Positions 1 to 8,593 of a stretch of DNA of 64,000 nucleotides are shown here, piece by piece (position 1 is the stretch's first letter; every line of letters starts with the position of its first letter). The translations under genes were made by a program, and so were the position numbers. The DNA is taken from NCBI GenBank assembly GCA_030512295.1, contig JAULSR010000002.1, positions 7,626,001 to 7,690,000 on the forward strand, written 5' to 3'. This stretch comes from Bombardia bombarda (taxonomy: Eukaryota > Ascomycota > Sordariomycetes > Sordariales > Lasiosphaeriaceae). Under the pieces are notes generated by a model, which had not been told where the DNA came from, made no database searches, and saw only the letters and a list, made by a program, of their open reading frames with translations.

Positions 1-125
1 TATTACGCCATGGTGAATGTGTGATGTGATGGAACTGAGATGGAGGATTGTTGTGCTAATTACAGAGTTGGAATGTTTTCTGGGTTGATGATTAAGTACT
101 GGTATATGGCATTTTGGAAGCAGAT

Positions 126-193
126 CATTCTGTTAGGCAGATCATTCTGTTAGGCAGTTCATTCTGTTAGGCAGTTCATTCTGTTAGGCAGTT
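126..193. repeat. 17-bp tandem repeat, 4 copies
   Basis: Four head-to-tail 17-bp units of the form CATTCTGTTAGGCAGTT; the first copy ends in AT instead of TT. It lies upstream of the first gene in non-coding DNA. It is seen directly and has no known function. Confidence 0.9.
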
Positions 194-414
194 CATGTAC
201 AATCTGATCCTAATTTGTTGCTGACCCCTGACGTGATGTTGACGAAAGGGGTATGGCACTGGAATTAAGGGGGGAGGTGCGGGTTGACGGTTGATGACGT
301 AGCCGATCTTGCAGATCCCTTCTATCCAGCTTCTATCCCTCCTTCCATTGATGCACAATTTACAAGACCTCCCATCACCAACTATACTACTCCGCAACAA
401 AACCAACCGCCACA

Positions 415-1286
415 ATGAGCTGGATGGACTCGTGGTCCCGCCCCTCCAAGCACCAACAAACCCCAGCTTTACCTTCTACCTCCTCCCCGCCACCCAAGGA
501 AAAGACGGCGAGCAACACGAGATCCCCTACTGCCGGTCCTGCGGTCGCGTCATCAGCTCCCGCAGAGCCGACGCGACAAAGACCGCCGCCACACCAGCCA
601 AATACTGCTCGACCCGCTGTCGCAGCCAAAAACCAAGAAACATAGATCGCGAGATTGAGAATGCATTTGTCAAATTCCTAACCGGCGAGGAAGCCGTGCC
701 CGTGGTCAAATCAGTAAAGAAGATCAAGAGCGATGCGCGCATCCTCGTGCCGTGTGACGTGGTGGAGGAGTACGTCTTTGGCGATCGGAGTGATCCGGCA
801 AAGGTCTTTGGGCGCAAGAAGAATCGGGCGTCGAGGGTGTTGAGGGATGTGGATGAAGACGTGCATCAGTCAAATTCCGGCACCAGGGGCGAGGTCGTGG
901 AGGATGTTGTCGATGATGATGATCTGGACCTGGATGGCCATGACAAACGCGCCGTCATAGACGGGGACGTGCTTGCTCGCATGTCGGTTCGCAGCGGCAC
1001 GCGCATCCGCCCGCCGCAGACGGTGTCAGAGGTGAATGGCAGCGTGGGTGGGGAGAAGGGCTGGGCGGAGCGGTCTGAGGAGACAGAGGAGATGAGGGAG
1101 AAGAGAGAGGACGGCAAGAGGAGGGCTCATGAGAAGGAGATGGTTAGATGTGCGGCAAGGAGAGGTGTGGTGTTTGGGTTTGGAGTTGGGGGTGATGAGA
1201 CGAGGAAATGCGAAGCTGTGATGCAGGGGAAGGTGGTGGAGCCGAGCTTTGCAAAGGGGGATTGGGTGGTGAGGTGGAGGGAGTAG
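415..1286 (+). CDS. Conserved hypothetical protein with Cys4 zinc-ribbon-like motif; frame broken near 461-464
   Basis: I do not know its function. The ATG at 415 opens MSWMDSWSRPSKHQQTP, an N-terminus I recall from Sordariomycete hypothetical proteins. The rest of the protein lies in another frame: a Cys-x2-Cys (CRSCGR) and Cys-x3-Cys (CSTRC) pair about 30 residues apart suggests a small zinc ribbon, followed by an acidic, charged, probably disordered region ending in GDWVVRWRE. The two frames meet at the C4 run at 461-464; one more C would join them. No intron of normal size fits. The downstream frame is also open from upstream (in-frame ATG at 351), so a gene caller may choose that start, but it would give an unlikely N-terminus. 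Confidence 0.6.
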
Positions 1287-1371
1287 GTTTACTGCAGTGA
1301 CCACACCCGGTCATTGTTTGCAAGAATAATACGGTGGACTTTATGCAACGGAACTAAGTAGGTCAATATTA

Positions 1372-1391
1372 GCGTATCTTTGAGGATACGC
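1372..1391. other. Short inverted repeat (7-bp arms)
   Basis: GCGTATC and GATACGC are separated by six bases downstream of the first gene. It could form a small hairpin at the 3' end of the transcript. No function can be assigned from sequence alone. Confidence 0.35.
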
Positions 1392-1544
1392 CTACAATTT
1401 TTAAAGGGATATTGTCTCTGACAACGAACAGAGGGTAGATCACACTTGCATGAGAACTGTCTTTTTTTCTGTTATTCAAAGGCACCTGACGGCTACATAA
1501 TCATAAAATGCCACCGAAAACAACCATCGGAATCTCATGGAATT

Positions 1545-1635
1545 GGGCTGATGGTCTAGAGGTATGATTCTCGCTTTGGGATTGGCTAAACAGCTCTTCT
1601 GCGAGAGGTCCCGGGTTCAATCCCCGGTCAGCCCC
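1545..1635 (+). tRNA. tRNA-Pro (TGG) with 19-nt intron
   Basis: A full cloverleaf can be drawn. The acceptor GGGCTGA pairs with TCAGCCC, with C as discriminator base. The anticodon stem CTCGC/GCGAG encloses the loop TTTGGGT, giving anticodon TGG at 1577-1579. The T-arm CCGGG-TTCAATC-CCCGG is perfect. A 19-nt intron (1581-1599) interrupts the loop after position 37, the usual site for nuclear tRNA introns. Confidence 0.95.
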
Positions 1636-1694
1636 GAAACTTTTATATTTTTGTCACGACGTGTTGACCTGAATGATAGTCATATTTCTCTGTC

Positions 1695-1743
1695 CTGCTT
1701 CTTATTATGGATGCGATGTATATGCATCCATAATAAGAAGCAG
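1695..1743. repeat. Perfect 20-bp inverted repeat with 9-nt loop
   Basis: The arms CTGCTTCTTATTATGGATGC (1695-1714) and its exact reverse complement (1724-1743) flank the 9-nt spacer GATGTATAT. It begins 60 bp after the tRNA-Pro gene. It could be a hairpin-forming transcript, a miniature-element terminus or a chance fold-back. The perfect arms are seen directly; any role is unknown. Confidence 0.9.
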
Positions 1744-1840
1744 CGTAGGTGAGGGTCGTCGTCTGCGCCGTTTTTGAGCTGAAAGGCGCTATCGTGGCGC
1801 ACTTCGCCACTGTCGTAGGATTGCTTTCTACTCCGTTGCA

Positions 1841-2040
1841 TTAGGCCTGAAGCTTGCTGCCATAGTTATAGACGCGGAAGGAGACGGAATTGTTTTCGCC
1901 GCGCAAGGGATCACCAGGGATACCGAGTCGTCCCAACAATGCTCTGTATCGATTGGCCAATGATCAGCACGAATACCGAGACTGACTGGGTTGTGAAAGT
2001 CTGTAATAGTAGTTGGGTGTGGGTTTGTGCGCATCAATGT
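1841..2040 (-). pseudogene. Possible relic of an unidentified gene (C-terminal piece)
   Basis: On the minus strand an open frame runs RALLGRLGIPGDPLRGENN and later ends YNYGSKLQA-stop at 1841. Just upstream, in a different frame, lies the equally protein-like HNPVSLGIRADHWPIDTE. Together they look like the damaged last exon of one protein. I do not recognise the family and no start or upstream exon is evident. Confidence 0.25.
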
Positions 2041-2267
2041 GAGAGAGACACTTCAATGTTGGCAACTTTCAAGCCCGCAGCGACTCCCAAAGTGTGATGG
2101 GTAGGTACCTACCTACCTTACCTACCTTGCTTAGAGTGCTGCTTGATTACGGCGCAGCAGCCTTGCATATCGGGGCACACATCTAACCTACATAGACCTC
2201 AGTATCTGCGCGTTCAACACTGGCAACGACTGGTAGCACGACCACTGGACTTATATCCTTGAACAAG

Positions 2268-3357
2268 ATGGACTTCTTTGCGACCCTGCCCTCGCCGCTC
2301 CCGCTTTTTATCGCCTTGGAGATTGCGAGCTTTGACACGCTCGAATGTCTGATCAAGGCGTCAAGGGCGGCCAAGGGACTATTCGACGTCCACGGGGGGG
2401 AGATAATGGACGCGATCGCCTTGAGGACTCTGGACACAGAGCTGCGCAAGACACTTCGCCTCCTCGTGTCTTGCATGACAGAAGCCATACCACGGACGAC
2501 CACGAACTTCCAGTTCATTTCGGCTTACATCATATCCACAGATAACGATGATGGTGGCCGTCCCATGTTCAAAGACATACCAAGCCCGACCCTGCGTGCG
2601 ATTCTAGCCATCGCCGCCAATACTGAGCGCCTCGTCCCGCATGTGCTCGACGAGCTGCTGCGAAGAGTATCAGTCCTGTGTCCGGTTAAGCTTCACGTCA
2701 GCTCCAATTCGCCCCCGATGGATTATATAGGCGCCCCAGCCACGTGGGATCAAACAGATGTAGTGGCCGGATCTCTTCCTGAATGGGCGAGGGACCCATC
2801 CGAGCTGGCCAAGGCCACGGGCCATCGCGAGCCGCTCGGCCAGGCGGCCTCGTCCCTGAGGCCGTCGTGGGCGGAGGCTTATCGGGTCAAGCGGTCCATC
2901 TTGCAGCTGGAACTGTATGTCTGGGTTCGCATGCATATGCCCTGGGTGGGGTGGCACTTCATAACCAACCCCGAGCCTCATCTGCTCTACGTCTTCAATT
3001 CCGATAGATCTGCCATACGCGCGGCGGGACAGAGATGCAGTGATGCGTCCGAACGTGTGGATCCTGGTAGAGCATAGGTACAGCCAGGTGGTTTTTCACC
3101 CGGATACAGACTACAGGGAGGACTTGTTCCAGTTGTTCGGGTGGGACCAGTACGACGAGCTCGGGGGGATGGGCCTATACTTTTGGGACTTGGAGAGGCT
3201 GTGTGCCTTGGGCCTGTCGAGCCCGCCTGTTTTGGCCGAACTGCCACAGAAGGAGGAGTATTACACTGCCGATGTTGATGATGGACGTTTGGGATTCTCA
3301 GAGATTATCTTTGCTGCGTGGAGTCTTACGAGGGCCGGGTCAAAGGCTATTCCATAG
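2268..3357 (+). CDS. F-box-like hypothetical protein; frame broken near 3026-3028
   Basis: The ATG at 2268 begins MDFFATLPSPLPLFIALEIA, whose LP...L..I..F.TL..L..AS pattern resembles the degenerate F-box start of many fungal hypothetical proteins. F-box proteins usually link substrates to SCF ubiquitin ligases, but here that is only an inference. The first frame runs to a stop at 3077. The natural continuation (RPNVWILVEHRYSQ..., ending SLTRAGSKAIP at 3357) is in another frame. One extra G in the GGG at 3026-3028 explains the switch, and no splice sites fit. The whole is about 360 residues, followed at once by a 9-bp tandem repeat. Confidence 0.55.
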
Positions 3358-3401
3358 ATTGGTTTGATTGGTTTGATTGGTTTGATTGGTTTGATTGGTT
3401 T
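3357..3401. repeat. 9-bp tandem repeat, 5 copies
   Basis: Five perfect copies of GATTGGTTT start at the last base of the F-box-like gene's stop codon, so the repeat lies in that gene's 3' untranslated region. Confidence 0.9.
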
Positions 3402-3896
3402 GATATTTTGTCGTGGCCATCAGTCTTCATACAGCTGAGAGATTGGATTATTTTCCAAGTCAATGATCCAGCATTACAAACATAGTGAGTGCACAGTGAA
3501 GAAGAGAGACCTATCTAGACCAGCTCGAATAGTTCTAGTCTTTTAGAGAACTAGATGCCGAGGGTGTGAGCTCGGCATGCTGCAATTCAGGGTCTCGGAT
3601 TTTTGTGGATTACCAACCACCAATTGCGGTCGGGGTAATTGATTCTCAAGCAACGGGTAAATCGGGGTGAAACAACAAATCATTACAAAAGTCTCCGGGA
3701 GTCGATACAATGCAACATCGACTAAGGCGGGATACATGTATTGCTTTGGCTTTGCTTTGGACATCATCGTGTAACGCTTATATGTAGTTGGCTTTCGGCT
3801 CCGTGTCAAAGTTGCAGTCTTGCTATCATCATTGCAGTCTACACTCATCTGAATACCTTGCCCACGTGTACATCTCTTCCTCACTTGCTCAAGACA
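3402..3896. other. Intergenic region and promoter side of the OYE gene
   Basis: About 495 bp with no supported gene. The last part is pyrimidine-rich and forms the 5' leader of the oxidoreductase gene. No specific regulatory site is recognised. Confidence 0.5.
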
Positions 3897-5285
3897 ATGT
3901 CGTCCAACAGATACCCCGGCCGCCCAGGGGTCGACTCCTCCCCCCTGGGCCAGCCGCTCACCTTCCCCTTCTCAGGCCGCACAGCCAAGAACCGGTTCAT
4001 GAAAGCCAGCACAACCGAGAAGATGGCCAGCTGGCACCCAACCGACCAATCCCGCCAAGGCATCCCGGGCCCCGAGCTCGCCACCCTCTACCGCGCCTGG
4101 TCAGCAGGGGACTTTGGCGTCATCCTCACAGGCAACATGCTCATCGACCGCACCAACATTGAAAGCCCAGGCAACACCATCGTGCCCATCACAGCCGACC
4201 CTTCGCCCACCAGCCCGCTCTTCACCGGTCTCCAAGCCCTCGCCGCAGCGGGCAAGTCCCACGGCTCCCTCATCCTCGGCCAGCTCAACCACCCAGGCCG
4301 CCAGGCCGTCGCGAGCATCCAGCCAGACCCCGTCTCGGCCTCAGACGTGCAGCTGCACTTTGACTTCTTGGGCGAGACCTTTGCCAAGCCGCACCCCGCC
4401 TCCCTCGACGAGATCCGCGACATCACCGCCGCCTTCGTGCACGCCGCCGTCGTCCTCGACAAAGCTGGCTTCGACGGCGTCCAGCTGCACGGCGCGCACG
4501 GCTATCTGCTGGCCCAGTTCCTCGCCGAGACCACCAACCTGCGCACCGACGCCTACGGCGGCTCGCTCGAGAACCGCGCAAGACTGATCACCGATATCGC
4601 AGATGGCATCCGCGCGCAGACGCGCCCCGACTTCATCCTGGCCATCAAGGTCAACAGCGTCGAGTTCCAGGCCGGCGGGCTGACGACCGAGGACGCGGCG
4701 CAGCTGTGCGTGCTGCTCGAGCGCCACACGTTTGACTTTGTCGAGCTCAGCGGGGGCACCTACGAGGAGCTGGGCTTCTACCACCGCAAGGAGAGCACCA
4801 AGAAGAGGGAGGCCTTTTTCTTGGAGTTTGCCGAGATGATCGCGCCGAGGCTGACCAAGACCAAGACGTATGTCACTGGCGGGCTCAAGTCGGCCGGGGC
4901 CATGGTTGATGCACTGAAGAGCGTGGATGGCGTGGGGTTGGCGAGGGTGGCCAATTCGGAGCCGAATCTGCCGAGGGATATTTTGAGTGGAAAGGTGGCG
5001 GCCGCGATTCGGCCGGTCGAGGCGATTTACCAGGACGAGTTTGCGTTGCAGGGGGGGTTGGCGGCGGTGCAGATGCCCATTGTTGGGAAGGGGCTGCAGC
5101 CGTTGGATGTGTCGGATCCGGTTGCTGCCGAGGCGTTTATAAATGGGTTGGCGGGCTGGATGAAGGCGTTGAGGCACAAGGATGGCGATGATGTGTTGGA
5201 GCACTTTAAGGTTGATTTTCTGAAGAGGGTGGATGAAGGGGCGCTGGAGAGTGTGGTTGAGGCTGTTGAGGAGGGAGCTCGATGA
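3897..5285 (+). CDS. Old Yellow Enzyme family NADH:flavin oxidoreductase
   Basis: An intronless gene of 462 residues. It is predicted to be an FMN-dependent oxidoreductase using NAD(P)H to reduce activated alkenes, probably cytosolic. The TIM-barrel signatures are clear: the N-terminal substrate/FMN region (GRTAKNRFMKAS), LGQLNHPGRQ, the catalytic segment DGVQLHGAHGYLLAQFL with a His-x-x-His pair, the family hallmark TNLRTDAYGGSLENRARL, and the phosphate-binding region KTYVTGGLKSAGAM...GVGLAR. The start at 3897 (MSSNRYPGRPGVDSS) follows CAAGACA and gives a normal family N-terminus; the frame is open further upstream but without family similarity. The physiological substrate cannot be deduced. 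Neighbours are unrelated. Confidence 0.93.
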   Translation: MSSNRYPGRPGVDSSPLGQPLTFPFSGRTAKNRFMKASTTEKMASWHPTDQSRQGIPGPELATLYRAWSAGDFGVILTGNMLIDRTNIESPGNTIVPITADPSPTSPLFTGLQALAAAGKSHGSLILGQLNHPGRQAVASIQPDPVSASDVQLHFDFLGETFAKPHPASLDEIRDITAAFVHAAVVLDKAGFDGVQLHGAHGYLLAQFLAETTNLRTDAYGGSLENRARLITDIADGIRAQTRPDFILAIKVNSVEFQAGGLTTEDAAQLCVLLERHTFDFVELSGGTYEELGFYHRKESTKKREAFFLEFAEMIAPRLTKTKTYVTGGLKSAGAMVDALKSVDGVGLARVANSEPNLPRDILSGKVAAAIRPVEAIYQDEFALQGGLAAVQMPIVGKGLQPLDVSDPVAAEAFINGLAGWMKALRHKDGDDVLEHFKVDFLKRVDEGALESVVEAVEEGAR

Positions 5286-5602
5286 GGGCTTGGTTGGTCC
5301 ATGGATGACAGTACAGAGAAGTGAGTAGAGTTGAGTGAGTACATGATGTAGAGTTGTATCTTGGATAGAAGACGGAAGCACTGCTATTATGCCCTTAAAC
5401 GATGGCAACTTTAGTCTGGCTTCTCTTCCTATGTTCATACGTCAGGGGCAAAACACTAGGTCTGATGTCCACACGGTAGTGCAACCCGTTTATTTGTCGG
5501 AACCTTGATCCATGAAGGGTATGAAAACGACGGGATCTCCACCCATTAAACCCACAGGTGGACATGACCAGCCTTTGGACATTTGTTTTTCATCAAATAC
5601 AA
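5286..5602. other. Intergenic region between the OYE gene and tRNA-Ile
   Basis: It contains the 3' flank of the oxidoreductase gene and nothing else I can support. Confidence 0.5.
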
Positions 5603-5701
5603 GCCCGATTAGCTCAGCTGGTTAGAGCGTCGTACTAATAGTAGCAGTTTCTGTTCTATCAAGTCATGCGAAGGTCAACAGTTCAATCCTGTTATTGGGC
5701 A
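5603..5701 (+). tRNA. tRNA-Ile (AAT) with 25-nt intron
   Basis: The acceptor GCCCGAT pairs with ATTGGGC (one G-T pair), with A as discriminator. The D-arm is AGCTCAGCTGGTTAGAGC. The anticodon stem TCGTA/TGCGA encloses loop CTAATA plus A, giving anticodon AAT at 5637-5639. A 25-nt intron lies at 5641-5665, directly after position 37. The T-arm is AACAG-TTCAATC-CTGTT. Internal A and B boxes look intact. Confidence 0.93.
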
Positions 5702-5792
5702 TTCCAGAGATCCAACCATGAAACATCATCATTTTTGCTTCGCTCCACACTCGGGTGCATGTTTTGCCGTTCATTTTTGTACAAAGATGGTA

Positions 5793-6641
5793 TCATGACC
5801 GCACATCCTCAAACCCTTCCAGTACCTTCATCACAGCTGGAAACAACTCCATCGTCCATATCCTGTACCCCTCCAGACTGAGATGCACATGGTCAACTAA
5901 ATGGTCTTCCGTTCTGATGGCCTCAGTAGCAGGCAAAAACACCACACGGTCATTTTGCAATCCGCCATTCAGCTCCCCGACGATACCCAGCAACTTAGCA
6001 TTAGCTTCGTTGATCAGCTTCTGTGAAATATCCTTCCTCGGGAACAGCCCCGTCAATAGCACCTTGCACTCGACCTCTGGAGAAGAGATCACCAAAATTG
6101 CCCGTAACATCGCTGCCAACGCATTTCGATCTCCATCCGTCAGCCCTTTCTTGGGGTGCAGATTGTTTGTGCCAGCGTGCACGATCCACAACTTGACCTC
6201 TTTGCGCACTGCAAGGAGGGATGCCAGCGCCGGAAGACTCTTGGCTGGGTCAGGGTTGGGATTGCCGATGAGGCGGTAGGCCATGTTCTGAATCTTGTCG
6301 CCGCCCACTCCGAAGTTGGCCACGCCTTGTAGTCGGCCTTGTTTGCTTTCTGATTGAGACGTAGCATTGTCCGATGCATCGTAGAGCATTGCCTGTGAGG
6401 GCCACGGCTCAAGACTCGGGCTTTGCCCGGTTGTGATCATGCGTTCAAGCATGGAGTCGCCAAATAGAACAACAGTCGGGCTTGTGTCGCTGTCTTTTAG
6501 GTTTTGTAAAAGAGCAATGTGCTGAGTCTTGGAGGTAACGTGGGAGCGCTCTTTGTACTTGGCTAGTGGTCGGAGCAAGCTTTCGACTTCTGCGACGATG
6601 GCCGCTGTCTCGGCAGACAGTCCGGTAGTTGGCGATTCCAT
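5793..6641 (-). CDS. SGNH/GDSL hydrolase, PAF-acetylhydrolase-like
   Basis: An intronless gene of 282 residues starting with ATG at 6641. The SGNH blocks appear in order: block I VVLFGDSMLER (nucleophile Ser in GDS), block II FGVGGD (oxyanion Gly), block III HAGTNNL (Asn), and block V DHVHLSLEGY (Asp-x-x-His). The arrangement resembles the alpha subunits of intracellular PAF acetylhydrolase. It is likely an esterase or lipase with no signal peptide, hence intracellular. All catalytic residues are present and the reading frame is intact. The natural ester substrate is unknown. It sits tail-on to tRNA-Ile. Confidence 0.87.
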   Translation of the reverse strand: MESPTTGLSAETAAIVAEVESLLRPLAKYKERSHVTSKTQHIALLQNLKDSDTSPTVVLFGDSMLERMITTGQSPSLEPWPSQAMLYDASDNATSQSESKQGRLQGVANFGVGGDKIQNMAYRLIGNPNPDPAKSLPALASLLAVRKEVKLWIVHAGTNNLHPKKGLTDGDRNALAAMLRAILVISSPEVECKVLLTGLFPRKDISQKLINEANAKLLGIVGELNGGLQNDRVVFLPATEAIRTEDHLVDHVHLSLEGYRIWTMELFPAVMKVLEGFEDVRS

Positions 6642-6900
6642 TTTGGAATTTTATGAAATTGGTAATGTGGTGGATGGGTATTATTGTGGTGTAAGATTGA
6701 ACGATTATATACCTACCCAAGGCGGAACAAATGCTGCCTTGACAACTAACCGAGTCTGCCCAGTGCCAATCGCTGCAGTCTGAGCCTCAGTCGTCCGGTC
6801 TGACTCATTTGGTGCGGACCGTTTGTAGTAAGACGCATCGTTTTATGTACTGTACCAGACCACTCACTGCCAAGGTAACTGAAAGTACGGATAGGTCCAA
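6642..6900. other. Short intergenic region
   Basis: It holds the promoter side of the SGNH hydrolase gene and the 3' flank of the MACPF gene. No further feature was seen. Confidence 0.4.
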
Positions 6901-8060
6901 CTACCCCTTCCAATCCCCCATCCTAGGTACCCAATCAAACGGCTCCGTCACCACGTTCATGAAATCCGCCGCATCGCCCAGCCCATCATTCCCAACACAG
7001 TCCATCCGGGACGTCAGATCAAACAAGTTGTAATTCACGTCCTTATCCGCCCCGTCACCTTCGTCTTTCGTCCGCCGCACCTTGAAGGCTTCCCTCTCCT
7101 CAGTCTCGTTGGTTTGCTGGTTGCCAGTGACAATCTTGGTGGTCTGCAGGCACCCGCCCAGCGTGACGGCATGGCAGAACAGGTGACCAAACGTCGAGTA
7201 CAGCTTCCGAAGGTTGTTTATATCCTTCGACACGCGCGGGAACATGTAGTTGCCGATCATGCGCTTGGAGAACGTCTCATTGGTGCTGACATTCTTGCTG
7301 CTGTTCTCGCTGGCGTAGCCTGCCGAGACACCGACTGAGAACCCTGGACCTTGAACTCCTCGGCAGAGCGGTCCGTGATGGCCAGGTCGGGCCGTAGCTG
7401 CTCCATGGCTGCGAGAACTTCAGCGCTAGCACCGTGAAACTTGGATGCTGCCCCTCCCGCTGATACCTTGGCGTCTGTCTTGCAGTAGCGGACGATGATG
7501 GATGGCGTAGCTTCCTTTTCGCGTACACCCTCCTTGTCCAGGCCGAGGTATTGAGAAAGCGTGAGCTCGTCTCCGGCAGCTGAGCCATCAAGTGAGCAAA
7601 AGATATGCATCTCGGGAGACGTAGATATCTTGCCAATCATCCTGCGGAGCTCACCCATGGGGAGATTGGATGGATCCTTGCCTTGGAAACTGGACGAGTG
7701 CAATGCGCCCGTGTTGAGCGCACCGCTTGAGTTCTCGCCCATCTGGATGAACTTGATCTGGAAGGGGGCCATGAGCAAGACTTCTTCCTGGCTTACAGCG
7801 GGCTCGTTGGTTGGGACGATGCAGACGTGAAAGAGGCTATCTTCCGAGAAGGCATCTTCAGACAGCGTCTTGGCGTATGCCTGAAGAGTGATGTCGTCGG
7901 GCGATGCAACGGCACCTTCGTCGGTACAGAAGGTGAAGGTCGCCTCTTTTCGGAGCACAGAACCAAGTATATTGCGCACATGTGCAAGTTTTTGTTTCTG
8001 AAAGAAACGAGGTGCGATTTGGGCTGTGTCGCGGTCAGTCTCAACAGTTCGGATTAGGGG
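6901..8060 (-). pseudogene. MACPF (membrane-attack-complex/perforin) domain gene, truncated and frame-broken
   Basis: The N-terminal part of about 220 residues is a charged region of unknown fold found before MACPF domains in fungal proteins. The MACPF portion follows, recognised by the FPRVSKDI segment and by FGHLFCHAVTLGG, which matches the MACPF signature (aromatic-G-x-x-aromatic-x6-G-G). The domain is abnormal in two ways. The frame changes near the GGG (CCC on the plus strand) at 7342-7344, and the C-terminal half is much too short, ending at a stop at 6901 soon after a WVP..GDW remnant. The 5' end is uncertain: the frame is open to about 8060 without an ATG, and a good GTGAGT donor near 8084 suggests an upstream exon within 8080-8330. 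Pore formation cannot be assumed for this copy. Confidence 0.55.
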
Positions 8061-8593
8061 ACATGTATTCTAGAAGTTGGCACTCACCTAGCAAACTCAA
8101 GGTTTGTAATAGGCATCTGTGACAGTGTTCCCGAAGCAGCCGAAAGGGCAACGACCTTGGCACTCCATGGGGCGACGTGGTGAGAATGGCAAAATAGTCT
8201 AACACAGATGCTTCGTTTACTTTTTGCAGTGGAGACAAATGTGGTAACTGATACGAAAAGATTGTAGCCATCTCGTCATCGGAGGAAATCACGACCTGCA
8301 CCGCAAGCACCTTGACCACGATATTGTCCAAACACCCGTTTCGAACCTAGAGCTGGGTGACCTAGGTAAACCATTGCACAAAAGTTGCTGACGAATGCAC
8401 AGCTTTAGCTCGAACCGGAGTGAAACTGAAATGTCCCAAAAACTAGATGATGCCGTGAAACTTCCGCAACCCATATCAGTTCTTGGGGACAGTGTTTGCC
8501 TACCTAGGTATTGTGAAATCAAACCCCACCCTTCATCTGTATGAGACTGGCCCCCACAACGCCGCGTAAAGTTTGGGAACGAAAGCGAGTCCC
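8061..8593. other. Gap with possible 5' exon of the MACPF gene
   Basis: Minus-strand frames around 8085-8180 look coding (for example APWSAKVVALSAASG) and end at a GTGAGT donor near 8084, but phases do not match the next open frame. The remainder is non-coding as far as I can see. Confidence 0.3.

Larger units (their letters stand above)
1636..2267. other. Intergenic region between tRNA-Pro and the F-box-like gene
   Basis: It holds a perfect inverted repeat (1695-1743), a possible gene relic on the minus strand (1841-2040) and CTACCTACC-type tracts near 2101-2130. No complete gene was found. Confidence 0.6.

Noticed and set aside
126..193. Direct repeats as a possible CRISPR array
   Set aside because: The units are contiguous with no spacers, and the DNA is fungal.
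4341..5438. Long antisense open frame over the OYE gene
   Set aside because: It mirrors the GC-rich codon pattern of a clear gene and has no recognisable motif.
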